64,000 nucleotides of DNA from Nostocales cyanobacterium HT-58-2 (lineage in GTDB: Bacteria; Cyanobacteriota; Cyanobacteriia; Cyanobacteriales; Nostocaceae): NCBI GenBank assembly GCA_002163975.1, contig CP019636.1, forward strand, positions 7,567,501 through 7,631,500, given 5' to 3'. Below, piece by piece: positions 44,937 through 53,613 of this stretch. Made by a program: the position numbers and the translations under genes. The notes under the pieces were generated by a model. That model was not told where the DNA came from. It saw only the letters and a list, made by a program, of their open reading frames with translations, and did no database searches. Every line of letters begins with the position of its first letter. Position 1 is the first letter of the stretch.

Positions 44937-46298
44937 ATGACAACAGCTTCTAATGAGCAATTAAAAACACAGCCCCCTGAAGGGCGATCGCTCCCTTTAC
45001 CTCCAGGTAAGTTTGGTTTGCCCTTTATTGGTGAAACAATCAGCTTTTTGGGCGATCCAGACTTTGCTAAGAAGAGACAGCAGCGGTATGGACCAATTTT
45101 CAAAACGCATCTATTTGGGCGTCCTACGGTAGTCATGATTGGAGCAGAAGCCAACCGCTTTTTGTTCAGCAATGAAAACCAGTATTTTTCTATGAGCTGG
45201 CCTGATAGCACTAAGATATTGCTTGGAGCATCTTCCCTGACGGTACAGACAGGTGACGAACACAAAAACCGACGCAAACTGCTATCGCAAGCCTTCCAAC
45301 CCAGAGCGCTCACAGGGTATCTCTCCACAATGCAGAACATTACCCAAAGTTATCTGCACAAATGGGAGCGCATGGGTACACTGACTTGGTATCCTGAACT
45401 GAAAAAATATACATTTGATGTTGCCTGCAAGTTCCTTGTAGGAACAGATGGAGCCTCAGATAGCCGTTTTGGGGAATTGTTTGAAGACTATAGTAATGGT
45501 CTGTTCAGTATCCCCTTGCGCTTACCTTGGACTAGATTTGGTCGAGCACTGCGTTGTCGCGAACAGTTACTAGAAAAAATAGAAGAGATTGTGCGTCAGC
45601 GTCAACAGCAGCCCAATTCCAATGAGGATGCCTTGGGAATAATGATGCAAGCACAGGACGAAGATGGCAATAGCTTGAGTTTGCAGGAACTCAAAGAACA
45701 AGTGCTACTGTTGCTGTTCGCCGGTCATGAGACTTTGACATCAGCGATCGCTTCTTTTTGTCTACTATTAGCGCAGCATCCAGAAGTTTTGGCAACTGCT
45801 CGTGCAGAACAACAGCAACTAGGGTTGGAAGAACCGCTGACATCAGAACATCTCAAGCAGATGACGTATCTTGAACAAGTCCTTAAGGAAGTTCTGCGAA
45901 TGGTTCCCCCAGCTGGCGGTGGCTTTCGAGAAACAATCAAGCCGTGTGAGTTTAATGGTTACTATATTCCCCAAGGTTGGGCTGCTCTGTACCAAATCCT
46001 GAAAACTCATGAAGATAGCAGTGTGTATACTCAACCTGAGCGCTTTGATCCACAGCGCTTTGCCCCAGAACGGGCTGAAGATAAATCAAAACCATTTAGT
46101 CACATACCCTTTGGTGGAGGAGTGCGAGAATGTATTGGCAAAGAGTTTGCCAAGCTAGAAATGAAGTTATTTGCAGCTCTACTGCTCCGCGAGTATGAAT
46201 GGGAACTCCTACCCGAACAAAACCTGGATATAGTTCCGACGCCCCTAGCTCATCCTCGTGATGGTTTGCAGGTAAAGTTGCGTCGTTTGGTGGGTTAA
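44937..46298 (+). CDS. Cytochrome P450 (CYP120-like)
   Basis: 453 residues with all landmarks: proline-rich LPLPPGKFGLPFIG at the N-terminus, I-helix oxygen-activation motif LLFAGHETLTSAI, the K-helix E-x-x-R in LKEVLRM and the heme loop FGGGVRECIGKEFAKLEMK with the axial Cys. There is no membrane anchor, as usual for bacterial P450s. The overall pattern is closest to cyanobacterial CYP120, whose Synechocystis member oxidises retinoids; the substrate here is unknown. The redox partner would be a ferredoxin encoded elsewhere. A hairpin terminator follows. Confidence 0.93.
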   Translation: MTTASNEQLKTQPPEGRSLPLPPGKFGLPFIGETISFLGDPDFAKKRQQRYGPIFKTHLFGRPTVVMIGAEANRFLFSNENQYFSMSWPDSTKILLGASSLTVQTGDEHKNRRKLLSQAFQPRALTGYLSTMQNITQSYLHKWERMGTLTWYPELKKYTFDVACKFLVGTDGASDSRFGELFEDYSNGLFSIPLRLPWTRFGRALRCREQLLEKIEEIVRQRQQQPNSNEDALGIMMQAQDEDGNSLSLQELKEQVLLLLFAGHETLTSAIASFCLLLAQHPEVLATARAEQQQLGLEEPLTSEHLKQMTYLEQVLKEVLRMVPPAGGGFRETIKPCEFNGYYIPQGWAALYQILKTHEDSSVYTQPERFDPQRFAPERAEDKSKPFSHIPFGGGVRECIGKEFAKLEMKLFAALLLREYEWELLPEQNLDIVPTPLAHPRDGLQVKLRRLVG

Positions 46299-46318
46299 GT
46301 TTTTGACACTCCCACGGT

Positions 46319-46345
46319 TAAAAGCCTCTGGGCTTTCTGTTTTAA
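46319..46345 (+). terminator. Hairpin terminator after the P450 gene
   Basis: AAAGCC (46321-46326) and GGCTTT (46331-46336) with loop TCTG, then CTGTTTTAATCT. The preceding TTTTTGACACTCCCACGG also resembles IS605-type ends, so it may derive from an old element. Confidence 0.5.
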
Positions 46346-46490
46346 TCTCTAGTTAATAAATCATTTTTCTTCAGAATTTAGTGTAATGACACAAAGCCCC
46401 AGGCTTACAGGCAGCTTGACTCGCTAAGAGTGATCATGCTGCCATTTCGTTGATATTTCTAGATATTGATTTATATATTTACGTATAAAT

Positions 46491-46599
46491 GTAGGATGGG
46501 TTAGCGAAGCGTAACCCATGCTGTCCTTTGGGATGAATGCGTAACACCTTTCTCAAATCCTTTGGGATTGATGCCGTACTCTGGGCTAACGTATCCTAC
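46491..46599 (+). repeat. Dispersed GTAGGATGGG-TAAC repeat
   Basis: It starts GTAGGATGGGTTAGCGAAGC and ends GGGCTAACGTATCCTAC, giving an imperfect terminal inversion. Closely related copies are at 56412-56488 (same ends, shorter centre) and, inverted, at 53133-53229 and 53405-53500. It is a MITE-like family without coding capacity. Confidence 0.65.
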
Positions 46600-46636
46600 A
46601 AAAATTCTATATGGCAAGTACGACTAAGGAGCGAAG

Positions 46637-47260
46637 ATGTCATCTCAAGATTCAAATCGTACAACCTCCAAACAAACTCTAGAAAAACTCATTGAAACAC
46701 TGGAACTGTCTGATTTACAAAAACAGTTTTTGCGATCGCGCTGGCTAGAACAAGTATCGTGGATGGGGGGACGGGCTAGGTTTGCTCGAAACTGGTATTA
46801 CAGACTACGACTCACAGCAATCATCGGTGGCATTATTGTTCCCATATTAGTGGGTTTCAATATTAGCGACAAAAACGTTGCTTTATCTGTGCGCTGGCTC
46901 ACGATAGGTTTAAGTGGAGTAGTTGCGATAAGTTCTGCTGTGGAAGAGTTTTTTCACTATGGCGATCGCTGGCGGCATTATCGACACACAACAGAATCTT
47001 TAAAAACTCAGGGCTGGCAATTTTCCCAACTGAGTGGGCTCTACAGTGGTTACAAGAGCCATCAAGAAGCTTTTCCTAATTTTGCAACCCAGATTGAATA
47101 TATCCTACAACGTGATGTCGAGGTATATGTTACCGAAGTTATCCAGAAAAAAGAAAAGCAAAAACAAGAGAGTGAACAGGGCTTCATCAAAGAAATGAGT
47201 CCTCAATCACCAACAGATAACAAAGCTTCAGACAAAGATATTTCACCGGAAAAATTTTGA
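46637..47260 (+). CDS. DUF4231 (SLATT-like) membrane protein
   Basis: 207 residues; AAGGAG precedes the ATG. Two closely spaced membrane helices (LRLTAIIGGIIVPILVGF and WLTIGLSGVVAISSAVEEFF) are flanked by helical regions with conserved aromatics (HYGDRWRHYRHTTESLKTQG). The tail is charged and probably disordered. DUF4231 belongs with SLATT-type two-helix proteins, which comparative work predicts to be membrane-perturbing effectors of bacterial conflict systems. It lies 139 bp upstream of the TIR gene on the same strand. A role as the membrane effector of that system is inference. Confidence 0.82.
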   Translation: MSSQDSNRTTSKQTLEKLIETLELSDLQKQFLRSRWLEQVSWMGGRARFARNWYYRLRLTAIIGGIIVPILVGFNISDKNVALSVRWLTIGLSGVVAISSAVEEFFHYGDRWRHYRHTTESLKTQGWQFSQLSGLYSGYKSHQEAFPNFATQIEYILQRDVEVYVTEVIQKKEKQKQESEQGFIKEMSPQSPTDNKASDKDISPEKF

Positions 47261-47399
47261 TATTCTATTATCATTCGTGAGAAACACTCGATATTTTGTT
47301 TTTCTCCCCTCTGTGTTTTCTGGTTCTGGTGCGGTTCATCAAAAAATTTTTATTTAGATAATCTTGCCCGCCTACATCAGGTTAGAGGTAGAGAAAGTG

Positions 47400-48860
47400 A
47401 TGGGTTTTGAAGAAGACATTTTTATCAGCTACGCCCACATTGATAACCAACCGTTCACTGAAGGGCAGGAAGGATGGATTACTGATTTTCATCGCGCCTT
47501 GCAAATCCGTTTAGCACAACTACGTGGAGAAACACCCAAAATTTGGCGAGATTTAAAATTGCAAGGCAATGATTACTTTAGCGATACGATTGTAGAACGA
47601 TTCCCCAAAGTGGCGTTGCTGGTTTCTGTCATCTCACCCCGCTATGTGAAATCAGAGTGGTGTGTCAAAGAATTGCAGGAATTTTATAAAGCTGCTGCAA
47701 CCACAGGTGGTGTCCGTGTTGCTGATAAATCGCGGATTTTTAAAGTTATCAAAACTCCAATTCCTCGAAATGAGCATCCTCTAGAAGTGCAAGAACTTCT
47801 AGGTTATGAGTTTTATCAGTTCGACCAATCTGGCAAACCAATTGAATTTAGTAAGATATTTGGTCCAGAAGCAGAACGCCATTATTGGACGAAAGTCAAC
47901 GATTTGGCTTATGACATTAAACAGATGCTAGACAAGTTTTCTAGTCATAGCAACGGTGCGGTTGAACATACTCCCATTGCATCCACTGAAACGACTATTT
48001 ATCTGGCAGAAACAACTTTCGACCTTGTAGAAGAACGCGACAAAATCAAGCGAGAGTTGCAGCAGCGGGGTTATATTGTAGTTCCAGAACAATCACTACC
48101 ACCTTACTATCCTGATTTTGAAAAGGTCGTGTGTGAGAACCTAGAGCGCTGCAAACTTTCCATCCATTTGATTGGTGCTAGGTATGGTATTGTGCCAGAA
48201 GGCGCAGAGCGATCGCTCGTTGTTTTACAAAATGAACTCGCAATTCAACACGGTCAACAGTCTCCTGAATTTTTGCGCTTAGTTTGGATGCCACCAGGAT
48301 TACAGCCACAAGAACCGCGTCAGGAAGAATTTATCACATCTTTACAAAGTGATGTTAATCTTCTGCAAACAAGCTTAGAAGAACTCAAGACTATTATTAA
48401 GGATAAACTCAATCCTACGCCGCAGCCGACGAAAGATATTATTGCAGAAGACGGACCATTGCGAGTTTACTTGATTTGTGACCAACGCGACTTGGAGGCG
48501 ATCGCCCCTTTGGATGACTATCTCTACAGCCAAGGATTTGAAGTGATATTGCCCTTGTTTGAGGGAGATGAAGCTCAAGTGCGTCAAGATCATCAAGAGC
48601 AACTACAGATCTGTGATGTGGTAATTATTTACTGCGGTGATGTTCAAGAACCTTGGCTGCGGACAAAATTGGGAGACTTACGAAAAGTTTATGGTTATGG
48701 TCGCTCAAAACCCATGCTGGCAAAGGGTATCTTCATGGGTGAACCGCATACAGAACAAAAGCGGCGGTGGTGTCGCACTCACGAAGCACAGTTAATCAAA
48801 AATTTCAAGGAATTGGAATTATTTGCCCAACACATCCGGGAGGGCAACGGTAATGGTTAG
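47400..48860 (+). CDS. TIR-domain protein with DUF4062-like and second TIR-like domains
   Basis: ATG at 47400; 486 residues. Domain 1 (to ~165) is TIR: EEDIFISYAHIDNQPF, then SVISPRYVKSEWCVKELQEF with the Glu that is catalytic in NAD-cleaving TIRs. Domain 2 (~200-300) resembles DUF4062 (IYLAETTFDLVEERDKIKRE, CKLSIHLIGARYGIVPEG). Domain 3 (~355-470) is another TIR/SLOG-like fold (LRVYLICDQRDLEAIAPLDD, QICDVVIIYCGDV). Three signalling or effector domains in one chain suggest NADase and scaffold functions. Its stop overlaps the start of the STAND gene by 8 bp, so the two are translationally coupled and probably form a sensor-effector pair. Confidence 0.88.
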   Translation: MGFEEDIFISYAHIDNQPFTEGQEGWITDFHRALQIRLAQLRGETPKIWRDLKLQGNDYFSDTIVERFPKVALLVSVISPRYVKSEWCVKELQEFYKAAATTGGVRVADKSRIFKVIKTPIPRNEHPLEVQELLGYEFYQFDQSGKPIEFSKIFGPEAERHYWTKVNDLAYDIKQMLDKFSSHSNGAVEHTPIASTETTIYLAETTFDLVEERDKIKRELQQRGYIVVPEQSLPPYYPDFEKVVCENLERCKLSIHLIGARYGIVPEGAERSLVVLQNELAIQHGQQSPEFLRLVWMPPGLQPQEPRQEEFITSLQSDVNLLQTSLEELKTIIKDKLNPTPQPTKDIIAEDGPLRVYLICDQRDLEAIAPLDDYLYSQGFEVILPLFEGDEAQVRQDHQEQLQICDVVIIYCGDVQEPWLRTKLGDLRKVYGYGRSKPMLAKGIFMGEPHTEQKRRWCRTHEAQLIKNFKELELFAQHIREGNGNG

Positions 48861-51800
48861 CACCCAAACTCGCCTGAATCCTTTTCCGGGGTTGCGACCT
48901 TTTGAAGCGCATGAAAATGATGTGTTTTTTGGGCGGGAAGGGCAAACAGATGAGTTATTGCGCAGGCTGCGCCGTCATCGATTTCTCGCAGTTGTCGGCA
49001 CATCAGGAAGTGGCAAATCTTCGCTGGTTCGCGCGGGGCTACTCCCTGCGCTGTTTAGTGGATTCATGACAAAAGCTGGCTCAAGTTGGCGAGTAGCAAT
49101 CATGCGTCCGGGTAATGACCCCATTGCGAATTTGGCGCAGGCGTTGAATCATACAGATGTGTTTGGTTTAGATACAAAGGATGCTCTGATTCAAACAATT
49201 ATTACCGAAACAGTTCTGCGACGCGGTGCTTTGGGACTGGTCGAAGTTGTGCAGCAGGCGAGAAGACCAAGTTACGAAAACTTGCTGATTGTGGTTGACC
49301 AGTTTGAGGAGTTGTTTCGCTTCAAGCAAAACTCTCCCAGGAAGGATTCTGGAGATGAAGCTGCAGCATTTGTCAAGCTGCTCTTGGAAGCAACTCATAC
49401 TAAGTTGCATTCAAAAACCTCACCCCGCCCTCCGGGCACCCCTCTCCTTGCTAAGGAGAGGGGCAGGGGTGAGGTAATACCTGTGAACGCAACTCAGCAG
49501 CAGGAGTTGCCCATTTATGTGGTGCTGACAATGCGCTCCGACTTTCTGGGGGATTGTGCCCAATTCCGGGATTTGCCGGAAGCGATGAATGACAGTCAGT
49601 ACTTAATTCCCCGCTTAACCCGCGACCAACTACAAGCAGCAATTACAGGTCCCGTCGGTGTTGGCAATGCCCAAATGACACCACGCTTAGTAAATCGGCT
49701 ACTCAATGATGTGGGCGATAACCCAGACCAATTGCCAATTTTACAACACGCGCTGATGCGTACCTGGAACTTCCACAAAATTGGAGAACCAATTGACCTA
49801 CAGCATTATGAGGCGATTGGTGGGATGGATAAGGCGCTATCACAACACGCGGATGAAATTTACAACCAATTACCAGATGAACACTGCCAAAAAATTGCCG
49901 AAAAACTGTTTAAATGTCTCACAGAGAAAGGTGCTGATGGTCGCGGGATTCGCCGCCCCACAAAACTGAGTGAAGTTTGTGCCGTTGCAGAGGCAACAGA
50001 AGCAGCAGTTATCGATATTGTAGAGAAGTTCCGGGATCGCGGTGCGTCATTTCTCATGCCGCCTGTAGGTGTGAAGTTGGATGAAAATTCGGTACTGGAT
50101 ATTTCCCATGAAAGTTTAATGCGCGTTTGGCAGAAGTTAAACGACTGGGTAGAAGAAGAAGCTCAATCAGTTCGGATTTATCGCCGTTTAGCAGAAACCT
50201 CAGCACTGTACCAAGAAAAGCAAGCCGGACTTGGGCGCGATCCAGAACTCACAATTGCTTTAAAGTGGCGGGAACGAAATAAACCGAATAGAGCTTGGGC
50301 TGGGCGTTACAACCCGCAATTTGAACAGGCGATGCAGTTTTTAGATGAGAGTGCTACAGCGCGTGATGCTGAGGAAGTTGAGAAAGAGCGACACCAACAA
50401 GAGGATCTGAGGCGAAAAGAAGAGGAAATTGCACGTCACAAAAGAGCACGTAGGAATATTACGTATGCTTTGGTTGTGGCGCTGGCTGGTTTTCTTGCTG
50501 CTAGTGGGCTGGGGGTTGCGGCTTTTTTTCTGTACCGCCAAGCTCAAGAAAATCAAATTAAAGCCCAACAAAATGAAATTAAAGCCCAACAAAATGAAAT
50601 CAAAGCCTTCAGAACATCCTCAGAGGCTTTGTTTTCTTCCAACCAACAGTTAGAAGCTTTGCTGGAAGGTCTCAGAGCAGGGACAAAACTGCAAAAAGCA
50701 ACTTGGGTAACAGACAAACCCCAAATTCAGGCTGAGGTTGTGCCAACACTATGGCAAGCAGTCTACGAGATAAAAGAGCGCAACCGTTTAGAAGGTCATA
50801 GCGATGCGGTCTGGGGCGTGGCTTTCAGTCCCGACGGCAAGACAATTGCTTCGGCAAGTCAAGACAAGACGGTACGGTTGTGGAATGTGCAAGGGCAATT
50901 GCTCAAAACTCTCAATGGTCATAGCGATGCGGTCTATGGCGTGGCTTTCAGTCCCGACGGCAAGACAATTGCTTCGGCAAGTCAAGACAAGACGGTACGG
51001 TTGTGGAATGTGCAAGGGCAATTGCTCAAAACTCTTAATGGTCATAGCTCGGAGGTCATAGGCGTCGCTTTCAGTCCCGACGGCAAGACAATTGCTTCGG
51101 CAAGTTGGGATAAGACGGTACGGTTGTGGAATGTGCAAGGGCAATTGCTCAAAACTCTCAATGGTCATAGCTCTGGGGTCTATGGCGTCGCTTTCAGTCC
51201 CGACGGCAAGACAATTGCTTCGGCAAGTAGGGACAAGACGGTACGGTTGTGGAATGTGCAAGGGCAATTGCTCAAAACTCTTAATGGTCATAGCTCGGAG
51301 GTCATAGGCGTCGCTTTCAGTCCCGACGGCAAGACAATTGCTTCGGCAAGTTGGGATAAGACGGTACGGTTGTGGAATGTGCAAGGGCAATTGCTCAAAA
51401 CTCTCAATGGTCATAGCTCTGGGGTCTATGGCGTCGCTTTCAGTCCCGACGGCAAGACAATTGCTTCGGCAAGTTGGGATAAGACGGTACGGTTGTGGAA
51501 TCAGCAAGGGCAATTGCTCAAAACTCTCAATGGTCATAGCTCGGAGGTCAATGGCGTCGCTTTCAGTCCCGACGGCAAGACAATTGCTTCGGCAAGTAGG
51601 GACAAGACGGTACGGTTGTGGAATCAGCAAGGGCAATTGCTCAAAACTCTCAATGGTCATAGCTCTGGGGTCTATGGCGTCGCTTTCAGCCCCGACGGCA
51701 AGACAATTGCTTCGGCAAGTTGGGATAAGACGGTACGGTTGTGGAATAACCAAGGGCAATTGCTCAAAACTCTCAATGGTCATAGCTCTGGGGTCTATGG

Positions 51801-52815
51801 CGTCGCTTTCAGTCCCGACGGCAAGACAATTGCTTCGGCAAGTTCGGACAAGACGGTACGGTTGTGGAATGTGCAAGGACAATTGCTCAAAACTCTCAAT
51901 GGTCATAGCTCTGGGGTCTATGGCGTCGCTTTCAGTCCCGACGGCAAGACAATTGCTTCGGCAAGTTCGGACAAGACGGTACGGTTGTGGAATGTGCAAG
52001 GGCAATTGCTCAAAACCTTGAATGGTCATGGCTCTGCGGTCAATGGCGTGGCTTTCAGTCCCGACGGCAAGACTATTGCTTCGGCAAGTGGCAACATATT
52101 TTCCAGTAATGACAACACGGTACGGTTGTGGAATGTGCAAGGGCAATTGCTCAAAACCTTGAATGGTCATGGCTCTGCGGTCAATGGCGTGGCTTTCAGT
52201 CCCGACGGCAAGACTATTGCTTCGGCAAGTGGCAACATATTTTCCAGTAATGACAACACGGTACGGTTGTGGAATGTGCAAGGGCAATTGCTCAAAACCT
52301 TGAATGGTCATGGCTCTGCGGTCAATGGCGTGGCTTTCAGTCCCGACGGCAAGACTATTGCTTCGGCAAGTGGCAACATATTTTCCAGTGATGACAACAC
52401 GGTACGGTTGTGGAATGTGCAAGGGCAATTGCTCAAAACTCTCAATGGTCATAGCTCGGCGGTCAATGGCGTGGCTTTCAGTCCCGACGGCAAGACTATT
52501 GCTTCGGCAAGTGGCAACATATTTTCCAGTGATGACAACACGGTACGGTTGTGGAATGTGCAAGGGCAATTGCTCAAAACTCTCAATGGTCATAGCTCGG
52601 AGGTCATAGGCGTCGCTTTCAGTCCCGACGGCAAGACAATTGCTTCTGCTAGTGGCGACATATTTTCTTCCACCAGTTCGAACAACACGGTGATTTTGTG
52701 GAATTTAAATCTCGACGATTTACTAGTACGCGGCTGCAATTGGGCGCGTGATTATTTGCAGACGAACCCAAATGTGAGTGAGAGCGATCGCCATCTCTGT
52801 GATGGGATTAAATGA
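48853..52815 (+). CDS. nSTAND1 NTPase with transmembrane segment and 15 WD40 repeats
   Basis: ATG at 48853 is preceded by GGGAGGGC. 1320 residues. The nSTAND1 hallmark NPFPGLRPFEAHENDVFFGR (9-28) leads to Walker A GTSGSGKSS (~50-58) and Walker B LLIVVDQFEELFRF (~144-157). The sensor region VVLTMRSDFLGDC follows. A winged-helix region ends in SHESLMRVWQKL. One membrane helix (~536-562) precedes 15 WD40 repeats (~645-1290), nearly identical in DNA. A palindromic repeat element is inserted in frame at ~183-217, between Walker B and the sensor strand. ATP-driven oligomerisation on ligand binding, passing a signal to the TIR partner, is the expected but untested model. Confidence 0.9.
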   Translation: MVSTQTRLNPFPGLRPFEAHENDVFFGREGQTDELLRRLRRHRFLAVVGTSGSGKSSLVRAGLLPALFSGFMTKAGSSWRVAIMRPGNDPIANLAQALNHTDVFGLDTKDALIQTIITETVLRRGALGLVEVVQQARRPSYENLLIVVDQFEELFRFKQNSPRKDSGDEAAAFVKLLLEATHTKLHSKTSPRPPGTPLLAKERGRGEVIPVNATQQQELPIYVVLTMRSDFLGDCAQFRDLPEAMNDSQYLIPRLTRDQLQAAITGPVGVGNAQMTPRLVNRLLNDVGDNPDQLPILQHALMRTWNFHKIGEPIDLQHYEAIGGMDKALSQHADEIYNQLPDEHCQKIAEKLFKCLTEKGADGRGIRRPTKLSEVCAVAEATEAAVIDIVEKFRDRGASFLMPPVGVKLDENSVLDISHESLMRVWQKLNDWVEEEAQSVRIYRRLAETSALYQEKQAGLGRDPELTIALKWRERNKPNRAWAGRYNPQFEQAMQFLDESATARDAEEVEKERHQQEDLRRKEEEIARHKRARRNITYALVVALAGFLAASGLGVAAFFLYRQAQENQIKAQQNEIKAQQNEIKAFRTSSEALFSSNQQLEALLEGLRAGTKLQKATWVTDKPQIQAEVVPTLWQAVYEIKERNRLEGHSDAVWGVAFSPDGKTIASASQDKTVRLWNVQGQLLKTLNGHSDAVYGVAFSPDGKTIASASQDKTVRLWNVQGQLLKTLNGHSSEVIGVAFSPDGKTIASASWDKTVRLWNVQGQLLKTLNGHSSGVYGVAFSPDGKTIASASRDKTVRLWNVQGQLLKTLNGHSSEVIGVAFSPDGKTIASASWDKTVRLWNVQGQLLKTLNGHSSGVYGVAFSPDGKTIASASWDKTVRLWNQQGQLLKTLNGHSSEVNGVAFSPDGKTIASASRDKTVRLWNQQGQLLKTLNGHSSGVYGVAFSPDGKTIASASWDKTVRLWNNQGQLLKTLNGHSSGVYGVAFSPDGKTIASASSDKTVRLWNVQGQLLKTLNGHSSGVYGVAFSPDGKTIASASSDKTVRLWNVQGQLLKTLNGHGSAVNGVAFSPDGKTIASASGNIFSSNDNTVRLWNVQGQLLKTLNGHGSAVNGVAFSPDGKTIASASGNIFSSNDNTVRLWNVQGQLLKTLNGHGSAVNGVAFSPDGKTIASASGNIFSSDDNTVRLWNVQGQLLKTLNGHSSAVNGVAFSPDGKTIASASGNIFSSDDNTVRLWNVQGQLLKTLNGHSSEVIGVAFSPDGKTIASASGDIFSSTSSNNTVILWNLNLDDLLVRGCNWARDYLQTNPNVSESDRHLCDGIK
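49397..49495 (+). repeat. MITE-like palindromic element, copy B, in frame inside the STAND gene
   Basis: It starts ATACTAAGTTGCATTCA like copy C and runs to GTGAACGCAACTC, where the right end stops short of the GGTAT found in copies A and C. It carries the same CCCCTCTCC hairpin core. It is read in the same frame as copy A, giving LHSKTSPRPPGTPLLAKERG. Flanking codons (EATH / QQQELP) join smoothly to the STAND domain. Confidence 0.85.
50785..52690 (+). repeat. Tandem WD40-coding repeats (123 and 141 bp)
   Basis: Fifteen units: ten of 123 bp, then units of 141 bp with an 18-bp insertion encoding part of GNIFSSNDN. Units are nearly identical except at set codons: after GHS (DAVW, SEVI, SGVY, SAVN), before DKTV (Q, W, R, S) and before QGQ (V, Q, N). 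This array also creates a long open frame on the opposite strand. Confidence 0.9.
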
Positions 52816-53080
52816 CTCGGCGTTGAGTGTTGGATACTCGTTGTTGAGTCTTAAAGACTCGTTGTTGAGTCTTAGAACCTCGGTGGCGAGTGTTAAAGAC
52901 TCGTGATTGAGTGTTAGAACCTCGTCATCGAGTCTTAGACACTCGTTGTCGAGTCTTAGAACTTCGTCATTGAGTGTCAGAACCTCGGCGGTGAGTGTTA
53001 AAAGTTCGTCGTCGAGTATCAGAAACTTGTTGTCGAGTATCAGAACCTCAGCGTTGAGTGTTAAAAACTCGTCGTTCAGC
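52815..53080 (-). repeat. 21-bp tandem repeat array 2 (heptad-coding)
   Basis: About 12-13 units of the type TTGAGTGTTAGAACCTCGTCG, beginning at the stop codon of the WD40 gene. On the minus strand they read LxL(N/D)xEx heptads (LTLNAEV, LRLDDEV, LRLNNES). That frame is open from an ATG at 53199 to 52723 (158 codons). Its start lies in dispersed repeat DNA and its end is antisense to the WD40 gene, so I do not call it a gene with confidence. It is the same unit as at 7558-7803. Confidence 0.75.
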
Positions 53081-53132
53081 GCACAGAATTTTAGGAGGAT
53101 GCGCTCTTCCTTGGCGTAACCCATCAATTGTA

Positions 53133-53229
53133 GGGCGATCGCGTGCCAAAATTTCCCTCGCCACCCTTGGGATAACGCATCAATTGCAAAGGACAGCATG
53201 GGTTACGCTTCGCGCTTCCCATCCTACAT
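53133..53229 (-). repeat. Dispersed repeat, copy next to array 2
   Basis: GGGCGATCGCGTGCCAAAAT ... GGGTTACGCTTCGCGCTTCC followed by CATCCTACAT. It is the inverted relative of the element at 46491-46599, with a near copy at 53405-53500. Confidence 0.6.
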
Positions 53230-53295
53230 TTTTACATTTCAAATCATTTCTCGGGCACAGCATTAGACTTCTTGCATGAATGCCATAAAAGATTT

Positions 53296-53500
53296 GTAGG
53301 ATGTGTTAGGACGAAGTCCGTAACGCATCTTCTGAGATTTGTTGCGCTGCTTTACTCTCTCATTCCCCGACACAAAATATTCGTGCAAGAGTTCTATTCC
53401 ATACGGGCGATCGCCTGCCAAAATTTTCCTCGCCAGCCTTGGGATAACGCATCAAATCAAAGAACAGCATGGGTTACGCTTCGCGCTTCCCATCCTACAT
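53296..53500 (-). repeat. Two dispersed repeats between array 2 and the toxin gene
   Basis: 53296-53329 is a short palindrome (GTAGGATGTGTTAGGAC with GTCCGTAACGCATC) of the family at 6657. 53405-53500 duplicates the element at 53133-53229. No gene is supported between 53081 and 53613. Confidence 0.55.
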
Positions 53501-53613
53501 TTCTGTTCCCTTCTCCAATGACTTTCCCTCAACACCAAAAATGGTAGAAGGGAGGGCATTGCCCTCCCTTCTGGATTGTGTTGGTTTGTAGTGGGGAAAA
53601 GTTTCTTGACCTA

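Noticed and set aside
50788-52593. Long open frame (about 600 codons) on the minus strand inside the WD40 array
   Set aside because: It is the antisense of the near-identical WD40 units; a repeat unit with no stop in one antisense frame stays open through the whole array. It has no ribosome site or independent support.
52723-53199. 158-codon minus-strand frame with Leu-rich heptads
   Set aside because: It starts inside a dispersed repeat, consists mostly of the 21-bp array and ends antisense to the WD40 gene. It could be expressed, but nothing shows it is a gene, so it is described only under the array.
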